A stretch of 35,720 bases of DNA, from positions 1 through 35,720 of the forward strand of contig JALEHC010000194.1 in the NCBI GenBank assembly GCA_022763215.1, read 5' to 3'. The position numbers and the translations under genes were made by a program. Of the stretch, positions 17,148 to 25,449 are shown in pieces. Position 1 is the first letter of the stretch. Each line of letters starts with the position of its first letter. The notes under the pieces were generated by a model, which made no database searches, had not been told where the DNA came from, and worked only from the letters and a program-made list of their open reading frames with translations. This stretch comes from Saprospiraceae bacterium (GTDB lineage Bacteria; Bacteroidota; Bacteroidia; Chitinophagales; Saprospiraceae).

Positions 17148-17381
17148 ATACGCGATGAAACACTATATACTTTTTTTTAAATCGCGACTACTAACAAATC
17201 ATAATTGTACGACCATTACTAACAATTATTATCCCAACTTCAAAGAAAGATTTCAGGGGAGAAGAACTAAAATTCTTCTTTCCTGATTAAAAATCTAAGC
17301 AAAGAAAAGACGTAAGGAATTTAATTATAATCTCATGAGTGTTCGACCAGGGTGCTATTACCGATAGCACCCTTTTTTTTT
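17148..17381 (+). ncRNA. Putative small RNA, unit A of a tandem pair
   Basis: This is a non-coding unit of about 234 nt. In order it shows a 5' stem (CGCGAT 17151-17156 with 17181-17186), an AT-rich core (17193-17236) containing the repeat TACTAACAA at 17189 and 17217, a long hairpin (17248-17296), the block AAGACGTAAGGAATTT (17307-17322) and an intrinsic terminator. In the long hairpin, 13 pairs (17254-17266 with 17273-17285) are extended by six more across a bulge. The core 17193-17212 matches unit B at 17 of 20 positions and 17220-17236 at 14 of 17. No convincing open frame is present. The ends are inferred from the promoter-like element and the terminator. I do not recognise the family; 6S-Flavo RNA is one candidate to test. 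Confidence 0.6.
17350..17381 (+). terminator. Intrinsic terminator of small RNA unit A
   Basis: A perfect 9-bp GC-rich stem (17350-17358 with 17364-17372) with a 5-nt loop is followed by nine T. No protein-coding gene precedes it on the plus strand for more than 4 kb, which is strong evidence for a non-coding transcript. Confidence 0.9.
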
Positions 17382-17685
17382 GCCTCGCCTAGATGAATGA
17401 CTCCTTTTTCAATCTTTGGAATTTTCTTCAATGACTTCTCTCAGAAACGGATGTCTGCCTTTTTTGTCGTAAAAGAGGAAGAGGATGTAAGAAAAACTTC
17501 CGTTAGATGGGACTTTGTGCCTTATTTCAAAAAAAAATGTAGATAGCTAAAATACGTAAATATATTGTTTTGGTGTTTATCTTTTGGTTTAGATTGTTGG
17601 TTTTTAGCATTTTATGGAATTGTTATAGTTGTAGTTTGATCCAGTAATCTCTTTTCTTGTACTTATTTTTTTTATAATGTTAGAG

Positions 17686-17693
17686 CATATTTG
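17686..17693 (+). promoter_or_regulatory. Putative promoter of small RNA unit B
   Basis: CATATTTG is one base off TAnnTTTG and is followed by TAATG as in unit A. The -33 position is occupied by TTAT (17663-17666). The distance from the element to the conserved core is 46 nt here and 52 nt in unit A. Confidence 0.4.
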
Positions 17694-17699
17694 TAATGT

Positions 17700-17882
17700 G
17701 AAAAGGAACAAACGAGTTCCGGAATAAAAATAAGAGACAACAAATTATAATTCCACGAATAACAATCATAATCTCATAAAATTAAGACTTAGGAATTTCA
17801 ATGGAAATTCCGTTTTTGGTATGTAGATAGCCTCTCAAAGCTCTTTTGTGAACCGACTAGTTAAGCTAGTCGGTTTTTTTTT
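17700..17882 (+). ncRNA. Putative small RNA, unit B of a tandem pair
   Basis: This is a non-coding unit of about 183 nt. It shows a 5' hairpin (GGAAC 17705-17709 with GTTCC 17716-17720), then a core at 17739-17776 homologous to unit A. Next comes AAGACTTAGGAATTT (17784-17798), overlapping a perfect 8-bp hairpin (GGAATTTC with GAAATTCC, tetraloop AATG), and a strong terminator. The long hairpin of unit A is missing: only 7 nt separate blocks that are 70 nt apart in A. The 5' hairpins occupy the same place but differ in sequence, the pattern expected when structure is conserved. The function is unknown. Confidence 0.6.
17851..17882 (+). terminator. Intrinsic terminator of small RNA unit B
   Basis: A 10-bp stem (17851-17860 with 17866-17875) with a 5-nt loop runs into nine T (17874-17882). 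It stands 128 bp upstream of rpe, whose own -7 element lies between them. Confidence 0.9.
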
Positions 17883-17978
17883 ACGGTGACCTGAACGAAA
17901 GGTTCCGAAAAAATGCAAAAAAATTAAAGCTGTCGTTTCCAAAACCTGACAGAAGCATAAAAAACGATCCTCGTTTCT

Positions 17979-17986
17979 TACATTTG
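17979..17986 (+). promoter_or_regulatory. Putative rpe promoter (-7 element)
   Basis: TACATTTG matches TAnnTTTG exactly and lies 24 bp before the rpe ATG. No TTTG is seen at -33. Transcription would start near 17993. Confidence 0.5.
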
Positions 17987-18010
17987 CAGTAATGTAAAAA
18001 AACAAAATTT

Positions 18011-18688
18011 ATGAGTCAGCATTTGGTTGCACCCTCTCTTTTGGCTGCCGATTTTACTAATCTTCCCGCAGAACTTGCCATGTTTAACGAAAGTGAAGCT
18101 GATATGCTTCATCTAGATGTTATGGACGGTCGTTTTGTTCCTAATATCACCTTCGGAATGCTCATGATTGATGCTATGCGGAAAATGACTGAAAAACCGC
18201 TGGATGTCCATCTGATGATTGAAGAACCGGAGCGCTATGTGGAGGATTTCCGTAAGGCTGGTGCTGATATCATTTCATTTCATTATGAAGCTACACAGCA
18301 TGTGCATCGGGTTGCCCAACAAGTGCGCGCTTCAGGGGCCAAAGCTGGGGTAGCAATAAACCCGCATACACCGGTGAGTTTGTTGTCAGACGTTTTGGAA
18401 GAAATTGACCTGGTACTTATCATGTCGGTTAATCCAGGCTTCGGTGGACAAAAGTTTATTTACCGAACCATAAATAAGGTTGAACAGCTAAAAAACGAAA
18501 TCACTGCCCGCAACTTACAGGTACAAATAGAAATTGATGGTGGAGTCGGATTGCAAAATGCAGAGGCTTTGTTGCGTGCCGGAGCCGATATTTTGGTGGC
18601 CGGAAGTAGTGTTTTTAAATCACCAGATCCAAAAGATAGCATCAAACGATTAAAAGCGATAGAAAGTGATCGCAAATTTTATATTTAA
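18011..18688 (+). CDS. rpe: Ribulose-phosphate 3-epimerase
   Basis: This cytoplasmic TIM-barrel enzyme interconverts D-ribulose 5-phosphate and D-xylulose 5-phosphate in the pentose phosphate pathway. Family motifs are present: VAPSLLAADF at the N-terminus, HLDVMDGRFVPNITFG (metal-binding His and catalytic Asp), DVHLMIEEPERY, LIMSVNPGFGGQKF and IEIDGGV, the last holding the second catalytic Asp. The length of 225 residues is normal. It is a single gene with its own -7 element. A small hairpin (18786-18802) follows before the receptor gene. Confidence 0.97.
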   Translation: MSQHLVAPSLLAADFTNLPAELAMFNESEADMLHLDVMDGRFVPNITFGMLMIDAMRKMTEKPLDVHLMIEEPERYVEDFRKAGADIISFHYEATQHVHRVAQQVRASGAKAGVAINPHTPVSLLSDVLEEIDLVLIMSVNPGFGGQKFIYRTINKVEQLKNEITARNLQVQIEIDGGVGLQNAEALLRAGADILVAGSSVFKSPDPKDSIKRLKAIESDRKFYI

Positions 18689-18785
18689 TGAAATGTCGGT
18701 TACTGTCCCTTTAGAGTGAAAATGTAAAACATAAACACTTCAGTTTTAAAGCGGTCGTTATCGAGAGAAAGCCAGTAGGTGGTTT

Positions 18786-18802
18786 GCCCGAATTATTCGG
18801 GC
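18786..18802 (+). terminator. Short hairpin between rpe and the TonB receptor gene
   Basis: GCCCGAA and TTCGGGC form a 7-bp stem around a 3-nt loop, 18 bp before the receptor ATG. There is no T run, so it could equally be a leader structure of the receptor mRNA. Confidence 0.35.
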
Positions 18803-18819
18803 TTCAAAGTTATTAGTAT

Positions 18820-21363
18820 ATGAAATATTCCTTCTTTTTTAGCGCCTTATTGGTGTGTATCATTTCTACCAATCTTTGGGGACAAGATCAAAAAGCCCGG
18901 ATTACCGGTAAGGTAACAGATGGACTGACTGATCAGGCCGTAGAATTAGTCACTGTTTATGTTGAAGGTACTTCCTTTGTCACAGAAACCGCTCAGAATG
19001 GCCGTTACAGCCTGGATGTACCGGCAGAACAGGCTTTCACCCTCGTCTTTTCCAGAATTGGTTACAAGGCTACTTCCAAAACGATACAACCCATGCCGGT
19101 TCGATCACAACGGCAGATCGATGTGGTGCTGGCACCTAGTGATTCGGATATCGAAGTCATCGTAAAAGAAAGTAAACTGGAAGAAGCGGGCATGATAAAA
19201 GAGGAAGTGAGTGAATTAAAGCTGTTGCCAACCACTACCGGAAACTTTGAAAGCGTCTTGCCGCACATTGCCCTCGGTACTAGTTCTGGTACAGGTGGGG
19301 AGCTAAGTTCTCAATATAATGTGAGAGGTGGAAACTATGACGAAAACCTAGTTTATGTCAATGATTTTCAGATATACCGGCCGCAGCTAATCCGTGCCGG
19401 ACAACAAGAAGGTCTGACTTTCCCAAATATTGACCTGATTCGGGATTTGTCTTTCTCAAGTGGCGGTTTCGAAGCCCGCTATGGCGATAAGTTATCTTCT
19501 GTACTGGACATCAAATACAAGCGGCCCGATAGTCTTAAAGCTTCTGTAGGCGGTAGTTTTTTAGGTGGATCAGCCCATATTGAGGGTAGTTTTGATGTCG
19601 GAAAAAGTAGTTACAAAAAACTCCGTTATCTGGTGGGCGCACGATACAAAACGACTAGATATTTGTTGGGAAGCCTAGACATTACAGGCGAGTATATTCC
19701 TAATTTTGCGGATATCCAAACCTATATCACCTACGATCTCAATCGCAATTGGCAGCTCGGTTTTCTGGGCAATTACAATCGCTCGGTTTACCGCTTTAAG
19801 CCACAAGAGCGGAGCACTGCACTTGGTCTGATCAATTTCGCCCTTGAATTGCGAAGTGTATTTGAAGGCCAGGAAACAGATGATTTTACAACGTCCATGG
19901 CTGGTGTCTCGGCTACTTATATTCCTGATCGTGACCGCAATCCGTATTTCCTGAAATTTTTGGCGTCTACTTTTCAAAGCCTTGAAAATGAACGATTTGA
20001 TATTATTGGCTATTACAGCTTACGCCAAATAGAAAGCGACCTTGGAAGCGATAATTTTGGGGAAGTATTGGCTGAACTCGGAACCGGAATACAACATCAG
20101 TATGTTCGTAATTTCTTGAGTATTAATGTGACAAATTTTGAGCATAAAGGAGGAATTGAGTTGCAAGTCGATCATGATGAAGATGAGAAAACCAGTACTC
20201 ACTTTGTGCAATGGAGTGCTAAGATACAGCATGAATATATCGACGATTATGTCAACGAATGGGAACGCTTGGATTCAGCGGGTTATTCATTGCCGTTTAA
20301 TCCAGAATCAGTGGAAGTTTTTAATGTCTTGAAACGACCTGACATTACTCAGCGTTCGATTCGGATGTCTGCTTTTTTTCAGGATACCTATACCTTTAGA
20401 CAAGAGAGTCGATATGAGCTAAAACTATCTGCCGGTTTAAGAGCTTCCTATTGGGATTTGAATAAAGAATTATTGCTTCAGCCAAGAGCACAACTTTTGT
20501 ATAAGCCCCTTTCGGGAAAAACAGATATTTCTTACCGCTTGGCTGCCGGTTTGTACCATCAGCCGCCATTTTATCGCGAGCTTAGAGCACCTGATGGTAC
20601 GCTCAACCAAGATTTGAAAGCACAAAAATCAGCCCATCTCGTTGGTGGATTTACATGGGATTTTTATATCGGTAAGGCAAATCCAAAGAAATTCCGATTT
20701 ATTGCAGAGGCTTATTACAAGCAACTTTGGGACTTGGTGAGCTATGAGATTGAAAATGTCCGAATCCGCTATTCGGGGCTAAATGATGCAACTGGCTATG
20801 TAATGGGGCTCGATATGCGTATGAATGGTGAATTTGTACCCGGAGCAGAATCATGGATCAACTTGTCTTTTTTGCGTGCCCGCGAAAACTTGACGAATGT
20901 CCAGCACTTGCGTCGCGAAGTTGGAGAAGAAGAAGCACAGGAAGTAGAGGATGTACCTCGACCAACTGATCAGTTGATGACGGTATCCATTTTCTTTCAG
21001 GATCACCTTCCAAAGAATGAAAACTTTCGGATGCACTTAAATCTGACGGTAGGTACCGGCTTACCTTTTGGGTTGCAGGGCAACAACCGCATTTATCGGA
21101 ATACGTATCGTTTCCCAGCTTATCACCGTGTCGATATTGGTTTTTCTCTGCGTTTGTGGGATCGCGAACGTTTGGCTGAAAAGCCACGCCACCCGCTGCG
21201 CTTTACAGAAAGAAGCTGGATAAGTCTCGAAATTTTCAATTTGATGGAAGTGCAAAACCAAGCCGGAAATACTTGGATCAAGACGGTTTTTGACCAACAA
21301 TATGCAATCCCTAATTACCTGACTTCTCGTCGAATTAACCTTCGTTTTCGGATGGAGTTTTAG
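18820..21363 (+). CDS. TonB-dependent outer-membrane receptor with carboxypeptidase-like N-terminal domain
   Basis: A signal peptide (cleavage near LWGQ, residue 22) precedes a carboxypeptidase-regulatory-like Ig-fold domain (about 26-108, from ARITGKVTD). A plug domain follows (about 120-240) with SSQYNVRGGNYDENLVYVND and GGFEARYGDKLSSVLDI, then a long beta-barrel ending in the aromatic RRINLRFRMEF. It resembles SusC-family and other Bacteroidota TonB receptors in its N-terminal domain, but it is shorter (847 residues) and no susD-like gene is nearby. The ligand is unknown; siderophore, peptide or oligosaccharide uptake is possible. It would use TonB/ExbBD energy, encoded elsewhere. Confidence 0.92.
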   Translation: MKYSFFFSALLVCIISTNLWGQDQKARITGKVTDGLTDQAVELVTVYVEGTSFVTETAQNGRYSLDVPAEQAFTLVFSRIGYKATSKTIQPMPVRSQRQIDVVLAPSDSDIEVIVKESKLEEAGMIKEEVSELKLLPTTTGNFESVLPHIALGTSSGTGGELSSQYNVRGGNYDENLVYVNDFQIYRPQLIRAGQQEGLTFPNIDLIRDLSFSSGGFEARYGDKLSSVLDIKYKRPDSLKASVGGSFLGGSAHIEGSFDVGKSSYKKLRYLVGARYKTTRYLLGSLDITGEYIPNFADIQTYITYDLNRNWQLGFLGNYNRSVYRFKPQERSTALGLINFALELRSVFEGQETDDFTTSMAGVSATYIPDRDRNPYFLKFLASTFQSLENERFDIIGYYSLRQIESDLGSDNFGEVLAELGTGIQHQYVRNFLSINVTNFEHKGGIELQVDHDEDEKTSTHFVQWSAKIQHEYIDDYVNEWERLDSAGYSLPFNPESVEVFNVLKRPDITQRSIRMSAFFQDTYTFRQESRYELKLSAGLRASYWDLNKELLLQPRAQLLYKPLSGKTDISYRLAAGLYHQPPFYRELRAPDGTLNQDLKAQKSAHLVGGFTWDFYIGKANPKKFRFIAEAYYKQLWDLVSYEIENVRIRYSGLNDATGYVMGLDMRMNGEFVPGAESWINLSFLRARENLTNVQHLRREVGEEEAQEVEDVPRPTDQLMTVSIFFQDHLPKNENFRMHLNLTVGTGLPFGLQGNNRIYRNTYRFPAYHRVDIGFSLRLWDRERLAEKPRHPLRFTERSWISLEIFNLMEVQNQAGNTWIKTVFDQQYAIPNYLTSRRINLRFRMEF

Positions 21364-21444
21364 CGAAAGCGAAAGTATCGTCAGTGGCTGTTTAACAGCT
21401 TGCTAACAAATGATAAAAGTCTGGTAATGATTTGATTGTTCTTG

Positions 21445-21475
21445 TTTGTGTGTATTTGATTTTTTAATATATTTG
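21445..21475 (+). promoter_or_regulatory. Full Bacteroidota promoter: TTTG-N19-TATATTTG
   Basis: TTTG at 21445-21448, a spacer of exactly 19 bp and TATATTTG at 21468-21475 match the sigma-ABfr-type consensus completely. Transcription is expected near 21482, which places the 56-codon gene starting at 21497 directly downstream and excludes the longer frame that begins at 21446. Confidence 0.8.
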
Positions 21476-21496
21476 CCGTGCAAAAATGCATGGCTC

Positions 21497-21667
21497 ATGA
21501 GTGATGAAGAAAAAAAAGGCAAAAGGCTATTATCTCGCTGGGATAAAATCTGGTTGATTATTATCGGCCTTATTTGCTTGTATATTGTTCTTCAAAAGTT
21601 TGGTATTCATATCGTTGAACGCGTTGAAGATATGGAAATCATCGAACGACCTCATGCCAATCAATAA
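21497..21667 (+). CDS. Small single-pass membrane protein, 56 aa
   Basis: The ATG at 21497 gives a 56-residue protein: a charged N-terminus (MSDEEKKGKRLLSRWDK), one hydrophobic helix (IWLIIIGLICLYIVL) and a charged C-terminus of about 24 residues. The basic N-terminal side suggests an N-in, C-out orientation in the inner membrane. A longer frame to a TTG at 21446 exists but would start upstream of the predicted transcription start, so it is rejected. A complete promoter lies just before it, and a hairpin (21714-21732) follows. I do not recognise the family. Confidence 0.65.
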   Translation: MSDEEKKGKRLLSRWDKIWLIIIGLICLYIVLQKFGIHIVERVEDMEIIERPHANQ

Positions 21668-21713
21668 CATTAATCCTCCCAGTTTTAACATAACATCCCT
21701 AGTTAAAGAAAAA

Positions 21714-21732
21714 GCTATTCAATAAGAATAGC
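21714..21732 (+). terminator. Hairpin after the small membrane protein gene
   Basis: GCTATTC and GAATAGC form a 7-bp stem with a 5-nt loop, 46 bp after the stop. The downstream side is not T-rich, so termination is possible but unproven. Confidence 0.35.
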
Positions 21733-21771
21733 CGGGCTTATTCGTAACCCTCACACTCAAACATATATATC

Positions 21772-23985
21772 ATGAACAGACTTTTTATCTGTATGGCTTT
21801 GCTATGCCTTGGCTGGAGTCTCTATGGACAAGAAACGCCAAGCAAGCAAGCACCCATTGCGCCTGCCTGCGGTACACTAGCGCCCAGCCCTGAGCAATAT
21901 GCATTTACCAGAGATGTTGTGTCTCAAATACCAGTTAACCGAAATGCCGGAACAACTGCAGTGCCTATTCAAATCCATATCGTACAAGATGGCGGCAGTG
22001 GTGGCCCCTCATTGGAGGATTTGGCGAAAGCCCTGGCCAACCTGAATAACTTCTACTTGGATGCCGGAATTGAGTTTTTCTACAAAGCCTTCCCCAACTA
22101 TGTGAATGATGCTGATCTGTATGTCTTCAACGGTTTTGATGATGACGTAGACGGCAATGATTCCGAATCAGACCTGATTAATTTGTTTACAACTGCTACA
22201 GATGCAGTCAATATCTATTTTGTAAATAGCATCAAAACTGGCTCTGGCTTTGGTGCCTGTGGCTACGCTTACTTTCCGGCTAATGCTACTTATAGCAATC
22301 GGATTGTCATGGCCAATGGATGCCTGCTCAATGGGGCTAATGGTACTTTTGTACATGAATTTGGGCATTATTTTAATTTGTACCATACGCATCAGGGAAC
22401 AGAAAACGGAAATACCGACCCAAGTGCAGAAAATGTGGCTCGCTCGGGTATGAATGCCAATTGCTCGACTGATGGTGATCTGTTGTGCGATACCGAGGCT
22501 GACCCACGCTATGATTCCAACAATTTTAATTCGGGGACTTGTTCGATACCTAATCCCGGTACAGACCAGGTTGGGGACACCTATGATCCACCCATTGATA
22601 ATGTGATGTCTTATTATCCGGATGGCTGTGGTGGTATCTTCACTGCCGATCAGTATACGCGTATTGCACAAGGACTGACGACTCGCCAATCTCATACAGC
22701 TTATGACTTGAATGCCAGCCCCGCAAGCGTAGCGGTTGCTTCCGGCCTCACAGGTGTTGTGGATGAAATCAATAGTGAAGTCGATTTGAGCTGGACGGAT
22801 AATGCGAATAATGAAATGGGGTATATTGTGGAGCGAAGTACTACTTCATCAACTGCTGGTTTTATTGCGCTGACCAATAAAGGAACTGGCGCAAATGCTA
22901 CCACTCTTTCAGATAATACCGTTATGGCTAATACAACTTATTGGTATCGAATAAAAGCAACCAACGGAGGCAAAGATGATTATAGCAATGTGGTAGAAGT
23001 GGCTGTAGGACTCATTTATTGCGGGATTGGTTCTGGAGTATGCGATGAGTATATCTCGCGTGTACAAATGGGGAGTATTGACAATACTTCTATGTGCACA
23101 GCAGGTGGTTATCAGAATTATACCAATCTGTCGACTAATGTAGAGACCGGAACAGACTATTCGATTACGGTAAATAACCCTGTTCCTTATACAGGTGATG
23201 AATGCGGAATTTTTGTCGATTGGAACCAAGACGGAGACTTTGATGATACAGATGAAACAATCGCAGTAAGTGGCGGGCCAAGTACTTTTACAGCAACGAT
23301 TACGCCACCAGACGGTGCTTTGTCGGGGGCTACCCGGATGCGGATTCGCATTACCTATAATAAAACACCGACTAGTTGTGGCATAGATACTTATGGAGAA
23401 ACCGAAGATTATACCCTCAATGTCATGCAAATATTGCCGGTAGAGTACCTTTCTTTTTCCGCTTTCGCTAAATCCGCATTTAATGAATTGGAGTGGGTGA
23501 CGGCCACTGAAAAAAATAATGAAGTTTTCGTAGTCGAGCGACTCGATCCGGGGACTAATCGCTTTCAGCCTGTCGGCGAAATAGGAGGTGCTGGCGATTC
23601 TGAACAAGTGCTTCGCTATGCCTGGAAAGATTGGACACCTCTAGCCGGAACCAATTATTATCGATTGAAACAAGTAGATTATGATGGTCGGTTTGAATAT
23701 TCTTCGGTCGTCAATGTGAATTGGAAAACCGATGAAGAACTGACTATGAATGTATTTCCTAATCCGGTTCGGGATGAAGTCTTTGTACATACAAATCGTG
23801 ACATCAGTAATGCCGCTCAGATTCATGTACTTAGTAGTATGGGGCAAAAGATTAGCCTTGAAGTAAGGTCGTTGGCCTCCAACCAGCTTTCGCTAAATGT
23901 GGCTCATTTGCCGAAAGGAGTATATTATTTAGTGTTGTCAGAAGATGGGCAACCACATACCGGAAAGAAATTTATAAAAAAATAA
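21772..23985 (+). CDS. Secreted M43-type metalloprotease with FN3, GEVED and T9SS sorting domains
   Basis: A signal peptide (cleavage near LYGQ) is followed by a zinc metalloprotease domain of the pappalysin/cytophagalysin group (MEROPS M43). His195, Glu196, His199 and His205 form the HExxHxxxxxH zinc site in HEFGHYFNLYH, and the Met-turn is Met279 in DNVMSYYPDGC. Asn202 takes the place of the usual glycine. A fibronectin III domain (about 313-412) and a GEVED-type domain (about 430-553, ending GETEDYTLNV) follow. The last roughly 80 residues are a T9SS C-terminal sorting domain (VFPNPVRDEV to FIKK), so the enzyme is expected to be secreted or anchored on the cell surface. It probably degrades extracellular protein. 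A terminator follows. Confidence 0.93.
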   Translation: MNRLFICMALLCLGWSLYGQETPSKQAPIAPACGTLAPSPEQYAFTRDVVSQIPVNRNAGTTAVPIQIHIVQDGGSGGPSLEDLAKALANLNNFYLDAGIEFFYKAFPNYVNDADLYVFNGFDDDVDGNDSESDLINLFTTATDAVNIYFVNSIKTGSGFGACGYAYFPANATYSNRIVMANGCLLNGANGTFVHEFGHYFNLYHTHQGTENGNTDPSAENVARSGMNANCSTDGDLLCDTEADPRYDSNNFNSGTCSIPNPGTDQVGDTYDPPIDNVMSYYPDGCGGIFTADQYTRIAQGLTTRQSHTAYDLNASPASVAVASGLTGVVDEINSEVDLSWTDNANNEMGYIVERSTTSSTAGFIALTNKGTGANATTLSDNTVMANTTYWYRIKATNGGKDDYSNVVEVAVGLIYCGIGSGVCDEYISRVQMGSIDNTSMCTAGGYQNYTNLSTNVETGTDYSITVNNPVPYTGDECGIFVDWNQDGDFDDTDETIAVSGGPSTFTATITPPDGALSGATRMRIRITYNKTPTSCGIDTYGETEDYTLNVMQILPVEYLSFSAFAKSAFNELEWVTATEKNNEVFVVERLDPGTNRFQPVGEIGGAGDSEQVLRYAWKDWTPLAGTNYYRLKQVDYDGRFEYSSVVNVNWKTDEELTMNVFPNPVRDEVFVHTNRDISNAAQIHVLSSMGQKISLEVRSLASNQLSLNVAHLPKGVYYLVLSEDGQPHTGKKFIKK

Positions 23986-24010
23986 AGGGAAAAAAAGATT
24001 TTTTCTTTTT

Positions 24011-24052
24011 AAAGCCAAATGCTTGATAATCAGTCAGGTGTTTGGCTTTTTT
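24011..24052 (+). terminator. Intrinsic terminator after the M43 protease gene
   Basis: AAAGCCAAA (24011-24019) pairs with TTTGGCTTT (24041-24049) around a 21-nt loop, followed by a T-rich tail. Confidence 0.7.
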
Positions 24053-24252
24053 ATTTGGCGAAAGCCAGAAAGTGATAAAAAAATACCTGCTTTGCGATTA
24101 CCTTTTTCTTGCTCGCGGTACTAATTAATACAGGCTCATTATAAAGCCACCCCAAGAAGCCACACGATTTTTAAATGCCGCAAATTTCTTTTGAAGGAAG
24201 TGGTCGTCAAAAAAATCAGTGCATGAATTCTTCATTTTTAAATAAAAACCAT

Positions 24253-25386
24253 ATGAAAACTAAAATCAAAAAATCAAGATCGGCCATAGTGGCTTTGGCG
24301 GTCGTGCTGACGATCGGGGCATTCTTTGCCTTTACGCCAGTGGAGGAAGAGTTTCCACCACCAAGTAACAGTAAAGTCGGTTATGATCTGGAAGTGACTA
24401 CCCGTTATTTGTTACCAGATGGTACAGATGTGGAAAGCTTGTCTAATCTGGATTTGAATCGACTCAAAGAACACACCCTTCGCATGCATGTCGAAAAAGA
24501 GCTTGGCGCTGACGGTTTTGTAACTACGACAGTCACCAAAATTCATGATTCTCAAAAAGAGCCTTGGATGAAAAACCCCGGTAAAATTGTCTATGATCCA
24601 AACGGGGTAAGAATGTATGATTCCAACGGACAACTGATCCAACAACGCGATTATGATCCGGAAGAATTGCAAAGTATGGAGATGGAATTGGTTGATCCAA
24701 ACCTATTCGGAAAACAGGCTCTGTTAAAGCCACTGAACAGTAATCAAATTAGCCAAATTCAGAGCCAGGGCGTTGCCGTAACAGTCGAATCGCCAGTAGA
24801 AGTAAGCCTTCGCAATGGGGCTACGGAGGTGATCCAAAACGCAGAACGCTTGTCTCTAGATCGTCGATTTTATGAAAATGAGGAAATAAAGTACCGCAGA
24901 CAAAGCAAATTCTTGCCCACAGCTGATGGCGCACACATGATACCGCATGTCAATATTCAGCGTACACGGGAAACTTTACCAGGAGGGCTTTGTATCGAAA
25001 AAATGGAAATCGAACGCTTCCATAACTATAAGATCAATGGAGTCAGCCCGACCGCCTACATGGCACAAGGAGCTGAAGAAGAAACGACGACCAACGGACA
25101 GGCTTTGGCGACAACAAAACAAAGTAAATCAGAAGGAAAAGAAGTATTTCGATTATATCCTAATCCAGCCCAAAACGAAGTTTTTGTGCAACTGGAAAAC
25201 ATAGGTCAGCAGGGAACACTACAGTTGCAGATTATCAATCTGCTAGGAAAAAACGTCTATGAACAACAAGTGTCGAGTGAAGAACAGGCGGTCTCCATCA
25301 ATATTGAGCATTTGCCAACTGGTACTTACTTCATCCAACTCAAACAGGGAGATGCTCAATGGAGCCGCCGATTTGTGAAGCAGTAG
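24253..25386 (+). CDS. Secreted protein of unknown function with T9SS sorting domain
   Basis: The preferred start is the ATG at 24253, which begins a classic signal peptide (MKTKIKKSRS, then AIVALAVVLTIGAFFAF). The frame extends upstream to 24175, but those 26 residues would bury the signal peptide. The protein is then 377 residues. The middle part is polar, without cysteine pairs or a motif I recognise; PGKIVYDPNGVRMYDSNGQL resembles a beta-hairpin. A T9SS sorting domain (VFRLYPNPAQNEVFVQL to RRFVKQ) ends it, so it is delivered to the surface or medium. It lies 63 bp before a secreted hydrolase gene on the same strand, with no terminator between, so the two may be co-transcribed. Confidence 0.85.
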   Translation: MKTKIKKSRSAIVALAVVLTIGAFFAFTPVEEEFPPPSNSKVGYDLEVTTRYLLPDGTDVESLSNLDLNRLKEHTLRMHVEKELGADGFVTTTVTKIHDSQKEPWMKNPGKIVYDPNGVRMYDSNGQLIQQRDYDPEELQSMEMELVDPNLFGKQALLKPLNSNQISQIQSQGVAVTVESPVEVSLRNGATEVIQNAERLSLDRRFYENEEIKYRRQSKFLPTADGAHMIPHVNIQRTRETLPGGLCIEKMEIERFHNYKINGVSPTAYMAQGAEEETTTNGQALATTKQSKSEGKEVFRLYPNPAQNEVFVQLENIGQQGTLQLQIINLLGKNVYEQQVSSEEQAVSINIEHLPTGTYFIQLKQGDAQWSRRFVKQ

Positions 25387-25449
25387 AAGTGCACCCCATG
25401 AACATACTTTTTTATAAAACGGCCTTCGGCCACAATCAAATTTAAAGCT

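Noticed and set aside
17189-17225. Two copies of TACTAACAA as possible replication iterons
   Set aside because: Only two copies, no replication gene or AT-rich unwinding region nearby, and the second copy falls in the conserved small RNA core, which explains it better.
17331-17372. Ten-codon frame (ATGAGTGTTCGA...) running into the terminator of small RNA unit A
   Set aside because: It ends inside the terminator stem, is not present in unit B, and is short enough to occur by chance.
22909-23607. 232-codon minus-strand open frame
   Set aside because: It is antisense to the FN3 and GEVED domains of the M43 protease; composition is Ile/Ser/Cys-rich and unlike the real proteins here.
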